From: Congeria kusceri
Taxonomy: Eukaryota; Mollusca; Bivalvia; Myida; Dreissenidae
Reading direction: 5' to 3'
Assembly: GCA_027627225.1 (NCBI GenBank)
Contig: CM051029.1
Coordinates: forward strand, 6,134,404-6,198,403
DNA: 64,000 nucleotides
Shown: positions 46,460-58,943 of the stretch, piece after piece
Layout: each line of letters starts with the position of its first letter
Position numbering within the stretch: the first letter of the stretch is position 1
Notes under the pieces: model-generated
Seen by the model: the letters and a program-made list of their open reading frames with translations, nothing else
Database searches by the model: none
What the model was told of the DNA's origin: nothing
Position numbers and translations under genes: made by a program

Positions 46460-49400
46460 ACATACATGCATGTCCTGCACGTATGTTCATTGTAGAGCTA
46501 CATGTTTGGATGTACACATATATGTCCGTAATAAGAACGGCCATTGTTACTTTAAGCTTGTGCATTATTCATAATATTTTATTTGTTTTCTATTTGTGTT
46601 CGTTGTTGCAACAATAAGTTTAATTTCCGCACATGGCGTTACATAACAAGTCCAGTACATGTATCGGTAATCTAAGTGTGTTCATGTGTAAACATGGCGG
46701 TAAGTGCGCGATTTACCCTTCAAGTATTGCCGCTAACAGTTTAAACTTTAACACTTTACTACCTTCTGAGTAGTAAAAAACAATAGATTTTTGTTGAACG
46801 TTAGAAAGCCTTCAGTTTTAGTAGGTGCTCTTTTTTTGAGGTAAGTTAACATAAAAACAAAACACTTGTTATCTGATATTGAAAATCTGATAAACCTCTA
46901 TATTAATGTTTACATTAGTGAAATCGATACAAATTTAATTCACCTCGTCCAATTGCAGTTTCTGCACCATTACATTAACATGGTCGCAATTCAAAACGAT
47001 TGAATTCAATCAAATATATTTATTATGCGTAATAAGTAATATAAAATACAATTCATTTGTAGTCGGTTTTGTTTTACTTTTTCACAATGGTTCTTTAATT
47101 GTCTGCTGCCTGTTAAGATAATAAATGCAAACTGGTAATTTGCTCAACTGGTTAATGAACCTAGGCTGTATAGCATAGCAGCACAGTACATGTATTATGT
47201 TAAATAAGATAGTCATACGTTGTGTTTATGCTGACCAAGAAAATGTTTGTGTGAAAACATGCGATTGGGCGAACATGTTTTAATTGTTCAATGACATTGG
47301 TACGAATTATGTGAATACACAACTCGCTATCAAAACAAATTATCTGCATTGGTTGACACTATCAAAATGATGAATATAAAGTGTTATCTGGTACATTTAA
47401 AATACAGTCAAATTTTCTTATTGTACGCCAACAATTCTTGCATAAATCCTTTATTAAAAATAATTTATTAAACTTGTTTTGAAGTTTGCATGCACTATAT
47501 ATACTAGTTAGTGTTTTATCATGTTTATTCAAGGATTGCATTTTGTTTTGTTTTCTGCTAATAAGAGTTATATCCTGCTGCTGCAACAGGAGTTTTACTT
47601 CGCCGTGACAGTCACGAATTAATTACTGACCCCAATGTCTGGTAAACTGTTTATTTTTGCTCGTACATAATCCATGTTACAGGCCACTCAATTCTAGCCA
47701 GTAAAAACCTAACTAGAATTTTGCATCGATCACGAGGCTATGTGTTCTGCTTATTATTTCTGGACCTCGTGCAGTTTAACTGGTGTTGTCCGAAGTCTGA
47801 CAGGCTTTCGCGAGAATTTTTGTTATTCTTTTAATTTATCGCTCTGTTTCGGTAATGCGTACACGTAATAAGTATGTATTTTATAACAATAATAAAATAA
47901 CGCTATTGACAACACTGTTGTATATTTATTTTATTACTAAAACTAATACATATACTTGGATGTGTTTACTCTAGATTTAGTTTCAGTCGTTTAATGATGA
48001 ACAATTCTGACGTCAGTACACATTTATCACTAATATTATAGCTTACAAACCAAATAAACTGACGATCAACAACAATACTTGTGTATGAATTACAATAAGC
48101 ATATCTGTAAAAGCAGGATTTGTTTACTATGCTGTAGGAGGTGTTTTAAACGCTGTAAATGACAGCGGTGACCAATGAAAAACATCTTGTGTGACCTTAA
48201 AGTGTACACGTTTATTATATAGCAAATATGTACATGCGAGGATTTGTTTACTATGGGTTGCTCTTTTATTCTTAAGCCAGTTGGCAGGAGAAGCATGGAC
48301 ACGTTTTATGGACGGGAAATACCGGAACCGTTAACGTGCACATTGACACGCGCTCTTATTGTTTATCGATTCTTGTTGTTTCACGTTGGTAAAATGATCT
48401 ATAGACAAAGAACTGCAACCTCAGATTGTTTTAAACCCTTTTAACACCGACATGTCGTCAACGCCTGCAGTTAATACAGTGTCATTATTAAACATTAACG
48501 TTAACCATAATTCAACAATGGTTAGACCATTTACAACAAAAATTCAGTATTTGTACGGAATGTTATTGGACGCTACATGTTTTTAAAAGTTAGATCTTAG
48601 ACCTCGTACAACCTCGTTCCTAAATCATCATGATTGAGATTTCGGGACACCAGTTTTTAACTGTTATCATACCGCCTATTAACTAACAATATAATGCCCT
48701 GTTCTTTTAAATTTGCATTATATTAATACCTGTATATTCTGCTTGCTGTGGTAGAAACTGATAAGGCGTAAGTGTGGATGAGGAACAAAACAATGCTAAA
48801 AAGAGACATGTACATGGATTCAGTGTGTACTTTAAATAATATTGATATTATATACACCCATTGTATTGTTCATGTTTCTTCTGCAACATAATACTGATTT
48901 TTGTTAAGTAATAATCTGACTGCTTTTCATCAAACGTGCAGGACAATTCCTAATAATGCAGCAAACTGCCAGGATTATTGCACATAGCAAGACCATACAA
49001 CTACTGCAGGAATCCATAACACATTTTGAGATGTTGGTTTTGGACTTGTATTGATATCACTGGATTGTACAGTATATGATACAGATAATTTATTAATGCT
49101 AGACAGAGTACTCGTTATGGAAAATGAAATTTCATTGTGTGTTACGTTGTGGCGCTGTGTGGTAGATGTCATTTATGAAACGATATAAAATATCAATGAT
49201 ATTAAAGCCACAACGCTGCATTCAGTTGATTCATTTCAAGTTACTGCTTACATTATATGTAAGTGCTAACTTTCTGACTGTTCAAGACGGTTGTAGAAGA
49301 TACAAAAACTATTACGTGGAACAGCCACGATCATCCCATTACAAGGTCAATATTTGTATTTTGGATGCATGTGTGCATAAATTTGCATCTTATATCAAAA

Positions 49401-49770
49401 CTAACTAAAATAAAATGCGCTTTACTATCGGTTGTTTCTTGTTGGTTTGTTGCTATAATAAAACATAAAAAATACATATAAACCGTACAAAACATATAAT
49501 ATTTTATAATAAAATATGTTCAGAAATAAAATAATTCTTATATAATTTTAAAACATTCAACAAAGTCATATATATTCTTGGTCCTTTTTTAAGTATATCA
49601 TAGCACATAATGACCGTATATACACATGTATATGTATATGAACAATCTACGCCTAAGTAACAGTTTAAATGGGATAAATAACTGACGCGCTTTAAATAAT
49701 ACATCCGAAATAGATATACATATATTTTATATATTATAATATAAATTGTATGGAATCCAAATAGTATACT
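46460..49770. other. No recognisable exon; downstream of the minus-strand gene head
   Basis: Exons continuing the minus-strand gene at 49774-50287 would be expected here, yet I find no Ig, FN3 or TM exon on the minus strand. Short frames show no family resemblance. Confidence 0.45.
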
Positions 49771-49773
49771 TAC

Positions 49774-50287
49774 ATGTCATATTAATCGTATATGTATTGC
49801 TGTCGATTAGCAGAGAATTAATGGTGGCTGAGCATTTCCATATTTGACCGTTGTTTGACAAAGTGACTGACTTGATAACACAGGAATACACCATTGTTGA
49901 ATTACAGAAACATTCCAAGTATTCTGGCAAATTGCTTGAAATCGGGTAACACATGCCATTGTGAAACTCTTGAGTCACGACCGTTACTATTGGTGCGCTC
50001 TTATTAGCCTGCTTTGCCCACAACACCTTGAATACTTCGGTTGAAATACGGCACATAAATGGTAATCGGTCATTAACCATGATATTTTCTGTGCCGAGGT
50101 CCAACTGCAGTGAATCTGCTTCGGCCACTGAAAGAAAATGTATCAGTGTATGACTCAACGCTGCGGTTACAGTTAGTAAAACATAATTTTGCGTTACATA
50201 TTTATTTAAACCCATGTTAATACCTTTTAAAGATGCCATAAAAACACACGAAACACAGACAAATGTAACTGCAATTCGCGAAACCAT
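49774..50287 (-). CDS. Ig receptor head (family member 4): signal peptide plus exon a
   Basis: Exon 1 is 50287-50224 (64 bases), encoding MVSRIAVTFVCVSCVFMASLK, ending AAAG|GTATTA. Exon 2 is 50127-49774 (354 bases, acceptor tttctttcag, donor ACAT|GTAAGT), both phase 1. The domain is the cysteine-rich Ig-like type a: LPFMCRI, VLWAKQ, CYPISS, ECFCNSTMVYSC, WKCSATI, with several N-glycosylation sequons. Both exons are undamaged, unlike member 1. The orientation is opposite to all other members. No downstream exons are seen within 3 kb, so it is either a gene with long introns, a soluble single-domain protein ending by read-through of the donor (frame stops about 15 codons on), or an inverted fragment. 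Confidence 0.75.
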
Positions 50288-50764
50288 TTTAACACTTATA
50301 ACTCCGCAATGTTACATAAAACTATATTAACTGGGCAGTTGTCGATAACAACATTCTAGTCTATTTTGGGTTACAACTGACTAAATTTTAAGGTATATTT
50401 TTGAAGGTGTCTCGCCCGTTATCTAAGTATTTCTTAACACTTATATTTTACCAACAAAAAGGCCATTTATTGAATATACTAAATTAGCGGAAATAAGAAT
50501 TGATACTAAAATCGTCTATGATTAGTATTACAGAAACTGAAACACAGATTTTAATAACAAGTCAGTTTGACAGTTATTATCTGTACAAATGATGCATCAA
50601 TAGTTCAATAGTGATCTCTTACAGCAAGGTTTAGTTTAGTATATTATAAAAAATGAGCAAAACAAAGGCGTTTAAAAAATTAAAGAAATTAGATCTAGTA
50701 TGAATAACTTACAACATTACGAGATTTTCGATAAAAACAAATAGACAAAAAAGCAAGAACAAAG

Positions 50765-50855
50765 TAAACCGAAAGTGGGTGTCAAACTCACGACGTCGGA
50801 GTCTTTAGAGCGTATAAAAATTGACAGTGCTCTAACCATCGGCGCCATTCTGACT
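50765..50855 (-). mobile_element. tRNA-derived SINE head (minus strand)
   Basis: On the minus strand ggcgccgatggttagagcac resembles an A box and gtgagtttgacaccc a B box, in the spacing of a tRNA-derived promoter. Pairing of a full tRNA cloverleaf is poor, so a tRNA gene is unlikely. Confidence 0.4.
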
Positions 50856-50859
50856 TATA

Positions 50860-52200
50860 AAATAGATACGCGTTTGTTGGTTATCAGAGATACTCACAGA
50901 TCTGACGTAAAATGTAAACAAGAAAAGGACCAAACAAACATGACCCAAATAATGGATTGAACAATTGTTGATGAATACAGTTGTATCACAGGGATCTTAA
51001 ATGTACCAAACCAAATATTGACACATTTCAATAAAAACTGGATGAATCAATAGTGTTGTACGTGCACAACTAGATCAAAAAGAGCTTACAGTTAACGTTA
51101 TTTCATGCACTTCCATATCACTCCAACTCATGCTTGTCACACAGCATTTTAATTGTATATGATTATGTATATCTTAAAGGCGATGTGATTTTTTTTTTCC
51201 AAACAGTTTTATCCTAAAATATTTCATAAACAATTCTTAGTGAGTTGTTATACATTTTTATGAACAAAAATGAGGATTAGAAGTATATTTCGCTGACCTC
51301 GATGCGAAGACATGCAAACAATAAAAAGAACATATGCTCAAAATAATACCAGTATATCAATAGTTTTTTTGTCATTTGAAATATTTTCGGCACATGGGGG
51401 AACGTTGAGAACATTTAGATAAAAAATAAAGGAAAATATATTTGTTTGATCAAATTTAAGCAAAAACCGATACCTGTTTTCATGTATATGTATAGTTGCT
51501 GCTGTCAAAACACTATCGACAGGTTAGTCCTTTATTAACAAATACGTTTATGGTAAACGCTGCGCATCACCAAAACACTAATGCAATATAACTGAATAAA
51601 AGTGAATTGGCTGTACGAAAACAATCGAAACCTTGTGTAATGATGTTTTGACATGTTCATGTGTTTCGTAGTTGTAGTCTTCTTGAAGTAAAGACAATAT
51701 ATCGTTGCTTTTATAATAGCATAACCAAAAAAAAGCTTATGTTAAGCACAATACAGACACAAATACGCAAAAATACAAATATAAGTTATTAAACAAGCCA
51801 AAATTAATCAGAAAAAATAGATTAGCTTTATATACAATTTACACTAATGCGTATGGCTTTAACAAAATGTCATAGCCATGTTCACTGTTAGGATTTGCTT
51901 TGAACATACCAACATTTTCACACGACAATCACATACCAAATAGTATACTTGATTAAAAAAAGGGTGTACGTTACTTATATTACTTACTTAAAGTTATTGT
52001 AGTTTTTACATTTACATTTATAGGATTTCAATACTGCCATTGAACTGATTATATTTTGTGGTGTGTTAGCCGGCATTAATTAACTACCTCGTATTCAGAA
52101 GTTGTCCGGACGAGTTTTTAGTGTTGTGTAACCTAATTCATCTCAATCATTAAGTTAGGTGAAAACATCATTTTATGTAAACAAACCTTTGTCAACGAAC
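50860..52200. other. Intergenic stretch upstream of the intact receptor gene
   Basis: Should hold the promoter of the gene at 52204. Its sequence shows no resemblance to the two duplicated promoter cassettes. No core element is certain. Confidence 0.45.
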
Positions 52201-52203
52201 ACT

Positions 52204-55200
52204 ATGGAACTAATTATATTCAATAGGGTCGGAATAATTATTTCTCTCTTGATGAATGTTCACCTGACAGGTATGAATATATTGATATTGATTATAGTTT
52301 TAAGCAAACTATCAAATGTCGTCTCTTATTTTAATACAAACTTAATAATTTCTAGGTTCATACGATCAGTTAGCAGAAATCGGACAACAAAACGTGCAGT
52401 TGACTTTTACCTTCAGCTGGAGCACAGAAGTACAGAAAATCGTTAAGTGTTACAAAGATGATGCGTTCATAGGTCAGTGTTCGGGTCAATATGTTATAGA
52501 TTGTGGAAAAAGTGTAAATACAGCTCCTAATTTATCTACAACAAACGACCTCTCCGCTGTAAATATCACCCTTCTGACATTCGATGAAACAACTGCAGGG
52601 ACATATAGCTGCTCAAAAGACAACAACGTTCAAAGGACGGCAATCTCACTTCTGGCGCAAGGTAAACTTAGTTTATGTGTCTGTAGTGTATTTACGTGCG
52701 TACATGTAAATCCAAACACTCGCTAATGAACACTATCACATACTCATTTGCCTATCATGATCTTCCTTAAATGTGAATAATAGATCCTAATGTTAAATAA
52801 ATGTTGTCACAAAGCCACTATATTTAATAATTCATCAAATTGACCTTACACATAAATAGCATAATTACGCACTTGAATTGTAACCAATATTTATTGTTGA
52901 TTAAGTTCGGGCACGTGTTTAAGAATATCATTACTGTAGTTTTAACAGCATACCCTTCCGTCGGAAGTTTTGGCTATTTAACCCTAATAGTAGATCTTTT
53001 TTTTAATTTGTCTGCGAGGATAATATATAAATATAAGCACAACAAATGAAATAAAAACTTATGGTTACCAGTCTCGTTTTATATTGTATATGCATTTGTA
53101 TAACATGCACTTATGCATTAAAACGGCGAAATGTCTGTGTGTGTCAAAATTGACTAAAATAAATAAAAGATGAAAACTGCAAAATTAGGATATGATGTAA
53201 GTTTATGTGTAGCAATAAACATTGAACGAAAGCAAAAAGTACCAAAACAAAATACAGTTCAAAAGGTGAATGCTAAGAAATCGCATTATATATATTCAGT
53301 GTGACCAAAAATCGGCAAAGAGATTTTTAGTATATCAACAATATTTTTTGGAATTATAAAAAGTTAAGCATAATATAATTCTGCCTAATTACTTGCATGT
53401 GTTCATCTATATATTATCATCATAAAACAAACATAAAATGTAAAGGTTACAGCAATATTATTGAAATAATTTAAAAAATTGTTCAATAAATTACATGTAA
53501 TTATTTAAAATATACAGGTTTAAGAGTAAACACTATTTATGCCAATGGGAGAGAAGAAACAAGGGTGGAAACAATTTTGACAAGAAACAGCTAAGGAAGA
53601 AAACTACTTTCGGTATGACTAAACACCGAGAACCCGTGGAAGCCCGCAAAAGCCCACGAACACGAAAGAAATCAAAAGAACCGGCTAGAAAGCCTAAACG
53701 TAATTGTGGAAACTTACGAAAGGCAACGTAAACCAACTTCCAATAACGAAAACCCATGAAAACCCATGTTTAGCGATGATATTTCAAGAATGGTGTACAG
53801 CTGTAAAGTTTCCATTGGCTTTAGTGTGTTTAATGTTGTTTTCGCTTATTTCCGTTTGTGTATGTAAGTTTCGTTGTTTTTTTTTTCCGGTTTGAATAGG
53901 GTGTCATATGTTGTTGAGGGTTTTCGCTGATGATTGTGATGGGCTTTATATGGGATTTGCATGTTTACGTTAATTTAGGTTAGTTTTTTGCGGGTTATTT
54001 CAGGTGTTCGATGTTTAGTCATACCCGCCCAAAACGCTCGATGACCTTGTGATAATAGCAAATTAAGCGGCTAGAGGTTCTATATACCCTCGATATAAAA
54101 CAAAAAAAATCCGCAATACTCCTTAATATATTTTACGCTAATTTAAAACATTTGTGAGTATTTCAATCATGAACAAACTACCAACAAGAACTTTTGCTTT
54201 AAATACTTAGCGACGTTTTGTTTTTCTACAAATAGAAAAAACAAAACGGGTTACAAGAACGTTGCAAAAACAGTTTATAATATCTGTTAATATTTTTATA
54301 TTCGTAACTAGTAAGGATGGACATTGAATTAAATAAATATTTTTTAACTGAATGCACCTCGTACACCTTTGATTTTCTGTGAACGGTGTAGTTAAAGAAA
54401 CACTAGGAACTACATTTATTTTAAATATAAAGCAATTATTTAAAGTATAATACAATTCATTTTATTGTATCGAAAACTTACAGAAAAACAAAGTTAATTT
54501 TATATACATACGTGTCGTGTATAGAAAATCAAATAATCCGATTTTAAAATGTACAAACTACTTTACAGATTACATGACACAACAAGTTACCGCATTTTGA
54601 AGCAGGAATTCTTGAAATTTTACTAAGATCATATAACATGTACTCAGTAAAAAACGAAATAGTGTCCTATCGTCTATAGTATGACTTGTGTGACCAGGCT
54701 CCGTACACAGTTATAATTTCTACCAATTTCAGTTAACCTCACAACGGCGACTCTTCTACCACAGACGGCCATTTCCTATCCAATATATAAAGAAGCATCG
54801 ACCTTTACATGTTACACGTCAAAGAGCAGACCCTGGGCTACCATTGATTGGTTTGAGGATCAGCGAAACATTACAGACTCTGCCAATTATACATATACAT
54901 CAGATGTAGCGACGAGCGCTCTGCGATATATTCCAACTTCGAACCACGGCAGAAACTTGTCTTGTATCGCCCGATATGTATACAAAACAGTTAACATAAC
55001 TATACATCGTGTTGTAGAATTACAAATACAATGTAAGTATATTCGTTGCGTTTTTCCAAGACCTTTTTGCAAGACCAAAATTCAGCTAACAATTTGTAAC
55101 ATATTATGTTTTCCGATCTAATCGCAATTCATGTGTATGTTTTATAAACTAAGTTGACTGAGCTGAACAAATAAAGCGTAACATATTGAATGGAAAAATT

Positions 55201-58200
55201 ATCATCAGCAGCTATCGACGAAACGTACATTATATGACATTCGAGAACAAGTTTTCGAATGATTTATTTTTACATATAATATAATTTATGAAATATGTTT
55301 GATTTAATTATACTCCTTGCGGTTTTTTGCCTTGCCAACACTGTGATTTGTATGTATTTGTTTTGTCAGTAACGTTTCCCCTTATGGTGAATTCCAATGT
55401 TAGAGTATTCGCAGCGATATTGACGTGATTCGTATCCATATTTTATGTATGTCTTATAACGTTTGATATATTACGTACGACACTGTAATAACATTTTCCG
55501 ATACTATAGATAAATGTCATGTTAAGGTAAGCAAAACAAAATTACTGCAATTGATTAAGCTGTAACTACTTTGAGATGTCATTAAATCAACGAAGTGAAA
55601 TACATATCGAACATTAGGAATGTATAAAAAATATAGTTATTGTTTGCAGTCCCAGTTTCAAAACCTTCAATTACAATCAATAATACTATCGTATCGGAAA
55701 CTGCATATGTCCATGAGGACATCACTGTGGAGTTCCAGTGTTCTTCCTCCGGATATCCGCCTTCATGTTACCGTTGGTTCTACCCAGGAGGTCACACGGA
55801 CGGAAATGTTGTGGTGTTAATGTTCAATCGAACATTCACTGATAAAAACATTTCTTGTGAGGCGATGAACACATACTATTCGCTGAATGGAACATTAACA
55901 GCATTTTCCACGACGTCTGTCACTAGAATCAACATAGCAATTTTAAGTAAGTGTTGAATACGCGCATTTGTAGGGAGACTAGAACTATAATACAATGCGC
56001 ATAACACAAGGGCAAACTTAGTTCGATAATTACGTTGAATCCTATATTTCATTATATTGTCGGGGCAGCTATTTTACAAACATGAAACTAACGAGTGAAA
56101 GATAAACATGTCACAAGTGCTTGTTCATCGCTCGGATTGTACTTGTATATCTATATACACTTTTTTGTTATATCCATCCACATTCTGTAGGTAAGCCAGA
56201 TGTCCCCAAATACTTCTGTGTCCGATCAGTCACGGAGACCACGATGAAACTCCACTGGGAAACGGGATTTTATGGAGGCGAAAAGCAACGTTTCGTTATT
56301 AGGTTTAGACCAACCCGTTCCGCAAATTGGACAGACGTTAATGTACAGACACAAAATAAATATACATTAGAAGGCTTGGAACCTGGAACGGGTTATGAGT
56401 TGAAAATGTTTGTGGCAACCGTAGTTGGTAAATCAGATGAGACGGATGTTGTAACGTCCAGTACGCTTGTGTCAAATCATACAGGTTCGTTTTGTTTGTT
56501 AAAAAGCATTGCGTAAATTGATATTAAAAACATCAATCATAGACAATTCATTGTTAATTTTTCAACTATTTTTGTTAATTTTTCTCGCAATTTTAACCAT
56601 AAGCATTGTAATGTTTAGCTTCGCCGACTGTTGCACAGGCGACACAATGCTGTTCTTGCTTACCAGTATTAGTCGGAACTGCGCTTGGTTGTGCCATCGT
56701 TGGAGGCATACTTGCACTTTTTGTTGACCGATTGATTGAGAGACTTCAAAGAAATCGGCGGCAAACAGGAAGTAAGTTACATACATTTTACCATATTTCG
56801 TGGAAAAGCTCAAATTGAAGTAAATTTAATCATGTGGTGGTGTTTTCCCTTGAGCTGTGAGTTCACCGAGGTATTGTGTTTCTAATATATTACATTTATT
56901 TTTAAATACGATGATGTGAGATTAACATGTACATGCACTTGACATTATGTCGTGTCAATATACGTTAAAGGAACAGCTTTTTTGTATTTCAATTTTAACA
57001 TTCACTGTTTTTACACTTAGTCAGTTAAACAAACAAGAGCTGTCAGAGGACAGCGCGCTCGACTATTCAAAGTATTTCAGTTGGCACATAGTTTGAAAAG
57101 TGGAAGGTGCATGCGTTTTTTAAATTAAAAAAACTGAATTATGGCAATTTTTTCATCAATTTATTATAAGTTTCAAGTGAAAACCTTATGTAGTTAATAA
57201 CTTGTGTAGTTTTAAAGTTATAAGAGTTTTGAATACAAAAAGCAATCGACATATTATCTTTGTGGCATAACTCTGTCAAAATGCAAAGCATAGTTATAAA
57301 GAGTTTGCCCCTAATACTGGAGTTGAGGACTAAGGAATGTTATTATTGTATTGTGAATAACTTGCATATATTTAAAGTTACACAAGTTTCGAATGTAAAC
57401 TTTAACCACAAAATATATGTAAAAATGGGGCATAACCCTGTAAAAATACAAAACAAAGATATAGAAAATGCTGCCCCTGACACTGGAGTTGATGACAAAG
57501 GTATATTCCATGTTTGAAGTGAATAATTTCTGTAGTTCTGCTGTTACAAAACTGTTGGATATAAAGTTTAACCAGAAAATCTACCTGAAAAGGGGCATAA
57601 CTCTTTCAAAATACAAAACAAAGTTATAGAGAATGTTACCCCTGATATTGGAGTTGATGACAACGGTATGTTCCAATTTTCAAGTGAATAGTTCTGAAGT
57701 TACACAACTTTTGAATATAAATTTTTACCAGAAAATCTAAGTGAAAAAGGGGCATAGCTATAAAAAAAACGTTTTGGGGAATGTTGCCCTAACACTGGAG
57801 TTGATGACAAAAGTATATTTCAAGTTTCAAGTGAATAACTTGTGTAGTTTGAAGTTATAAGACTTTTGAATAAAAACTTTAATCAAATTCAGACGCGGAC
57901 ACCGACGCTGACACCGACGCCGATGCCGAGGCGAGTAGAACAGCTCACTTGTTCTTCGAATAGTCGAGCTTAAAAGGATGGTCATAATATTTCACATGTA
58001 GAAACCAATTTATCTCGTAACTACTTGTATTACAGAGAAATGCCTTTCTGAGAGACACTATGAAAACCTACAGACACCAAAGTAAGATAGTCTAGTAGTA
58101 TCGATGCAATTTGGTTGCGGTAAATTGTAATGTGCAAATATGTGCCTTAGTGCTGATATACATTTCATATCATAATTAGACTAGCAAAATTAATCAACAT

Positions 58201-58943
58201 TGTAGTATTTTATGTTTAGTGATTACTGATAACTTACCTGTCATACGCCTGTTTTCCTTCATTAGTATATAAAATATTACACAATTTAATATATTAGCAA
58301 TCCAAATTGTAATTTCCGCCATGATTCGCGGGCGATTTAATTGTATGAAGTCATAGAAATATTAATGCTCTTAAGGTTTGCGATTCCTTTATTTATAAAA
58401 CTGAAACTATTAAAAATATGTTTCCTACTAAAGTCTCGCAATTATCGAAATAGTATTAATTGAATAAAACGTGTTGACCTAACTGCTTTGAAAAGTAAGG
58501 CATGTCGAAATTATAAGAGCATGTCGGCAAATGACTGACGGCTTTGAAAGCTTGTCGGGCCCGACAAGCGAAACGGGCCTGCGGGAAACCCTGATTTTGT
58601 ATGAATACTGTTATTATGTTATGCTTTCCCTGATATGTATTGAGTATTTATATGTGATTCTTCAGGCTAAACCCAACAGCGTCTGTGCCTTCAGATAGGA
58701 GCTATCAACGTTGTGTTGTCGGTAATACATTTTTCCAAACAATCTGCAATGCATAATGAAATTAATTCGTAAAAAACTTGCAAATATTTATACGTCAATA
58801 ATTTATTTTCAGAGTCTGGGCAATCTGGTCAGTACGAAACTCTTTCTGCTGAAACAACTGCCCACGAATACTCCGGAATAGCCATGGCAACCATATCTTC
58901 AACAAACCAAACCTCACACATCAGTTCAAGTGTCTGTTCATAG
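52204..58943 (+). CDS. Intact Ig/FN3 transmembrane receptor with cytoplasmic ITAM (family member 5)
   Basis: Nine exons: 52204-52270, 52356-52661, 54733-55032, 55650-55946, 56191-56484, 56619-56771, 58037-58082, 58666-58721, 58813-58943. They total 1,650 bases, an unbroken 549-residue protein with consistent phases and GT-AG junctions. Signal peptide 1-22 (GIIISLLMNVHLTG). A V-like domain 23-124 ends TAGTYSC. Ig 125-224 has FTCYT, IDWFED, NLSCIA. Ig 225-323 has FQCSSSGYPPS, NISCEA. FN3 324-421 has LHWETG, LEPGTGYEL. TM about 436-457 is Gly/Ala rich, then basic RLQRNRRQ. Tail tyrosines: HYENL (481), SYQRC (501), and QYETL-x8-YSGI (514-529), matching the ITAM consensus. Ligand unknown. It is shorter than the nine-domain relatives, lacking exons d-h, and ends without YVNM. 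A Syk/Src-type kinase pathway is inference from the motif. Confidence 0.87.
53610..54030. mobile_element. Fold-back MITE-like element in intron 2 of the receptor
   Basis: The left end gtatgactaaacaccga (about 53612) is mirrored by tcgatgtttagtcatac at about 54010-54026, an inverted terminal repeat with one or two mismatches. Subterminal agcccgcaaaa pairs weakly with ttttttgcgggtt. No coding sequence. Confidence 0.7.
57031..57973 (+). mobile_element. Interspersed non-autonomous element, copy B (intron TM-tail)
   Basis: Begins aaacaagagctgtcagagga (57031) and ends gaggcgagtagaacagctca ... cgaatagtcgagctt near 57972; both ends match the inverted copy at 29594-30396. Between them are four or five degenerate 150-165-base repeats carrying gcccctnanactggagttga. 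A short GC-rich run of cgacgc/gacaccga words precedes the right end. It lies between the TM exon and first tail exon of family member 5. Confidence 0.8.
58385..58600. mobile_element. Partial copy of the MITE-like element near the window start
   Basis: Shares tttataaaactgaaactatt and flanking bases with 541-620 and ends cgggcctgcgggaaaccctg. Subterminal gcttgtcgggcccgacaagc is a perfect 20-base palindrome. It lies in the intron between the first two tail exons. Confidence 0.5.

Noticed and set aside
48975..49172. Ser/Thr-rich minus-strand frame as a downstream exon of the minus-strand receptor
   Set aside because: No Ig cysteines or tryptophan, no phase-1 acceptor in place.
52840..53049. Small hydrophobic frame in the intron of the intact receptor
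   Set aside because: No splice sites in phase, no family resemblance; AT-rich chance frame.
57260..57517. 85-codon frame in intron between TM and tail
   Set aside because: Lies within tandem units of a non-autonomous element; repeats shift frame between units.
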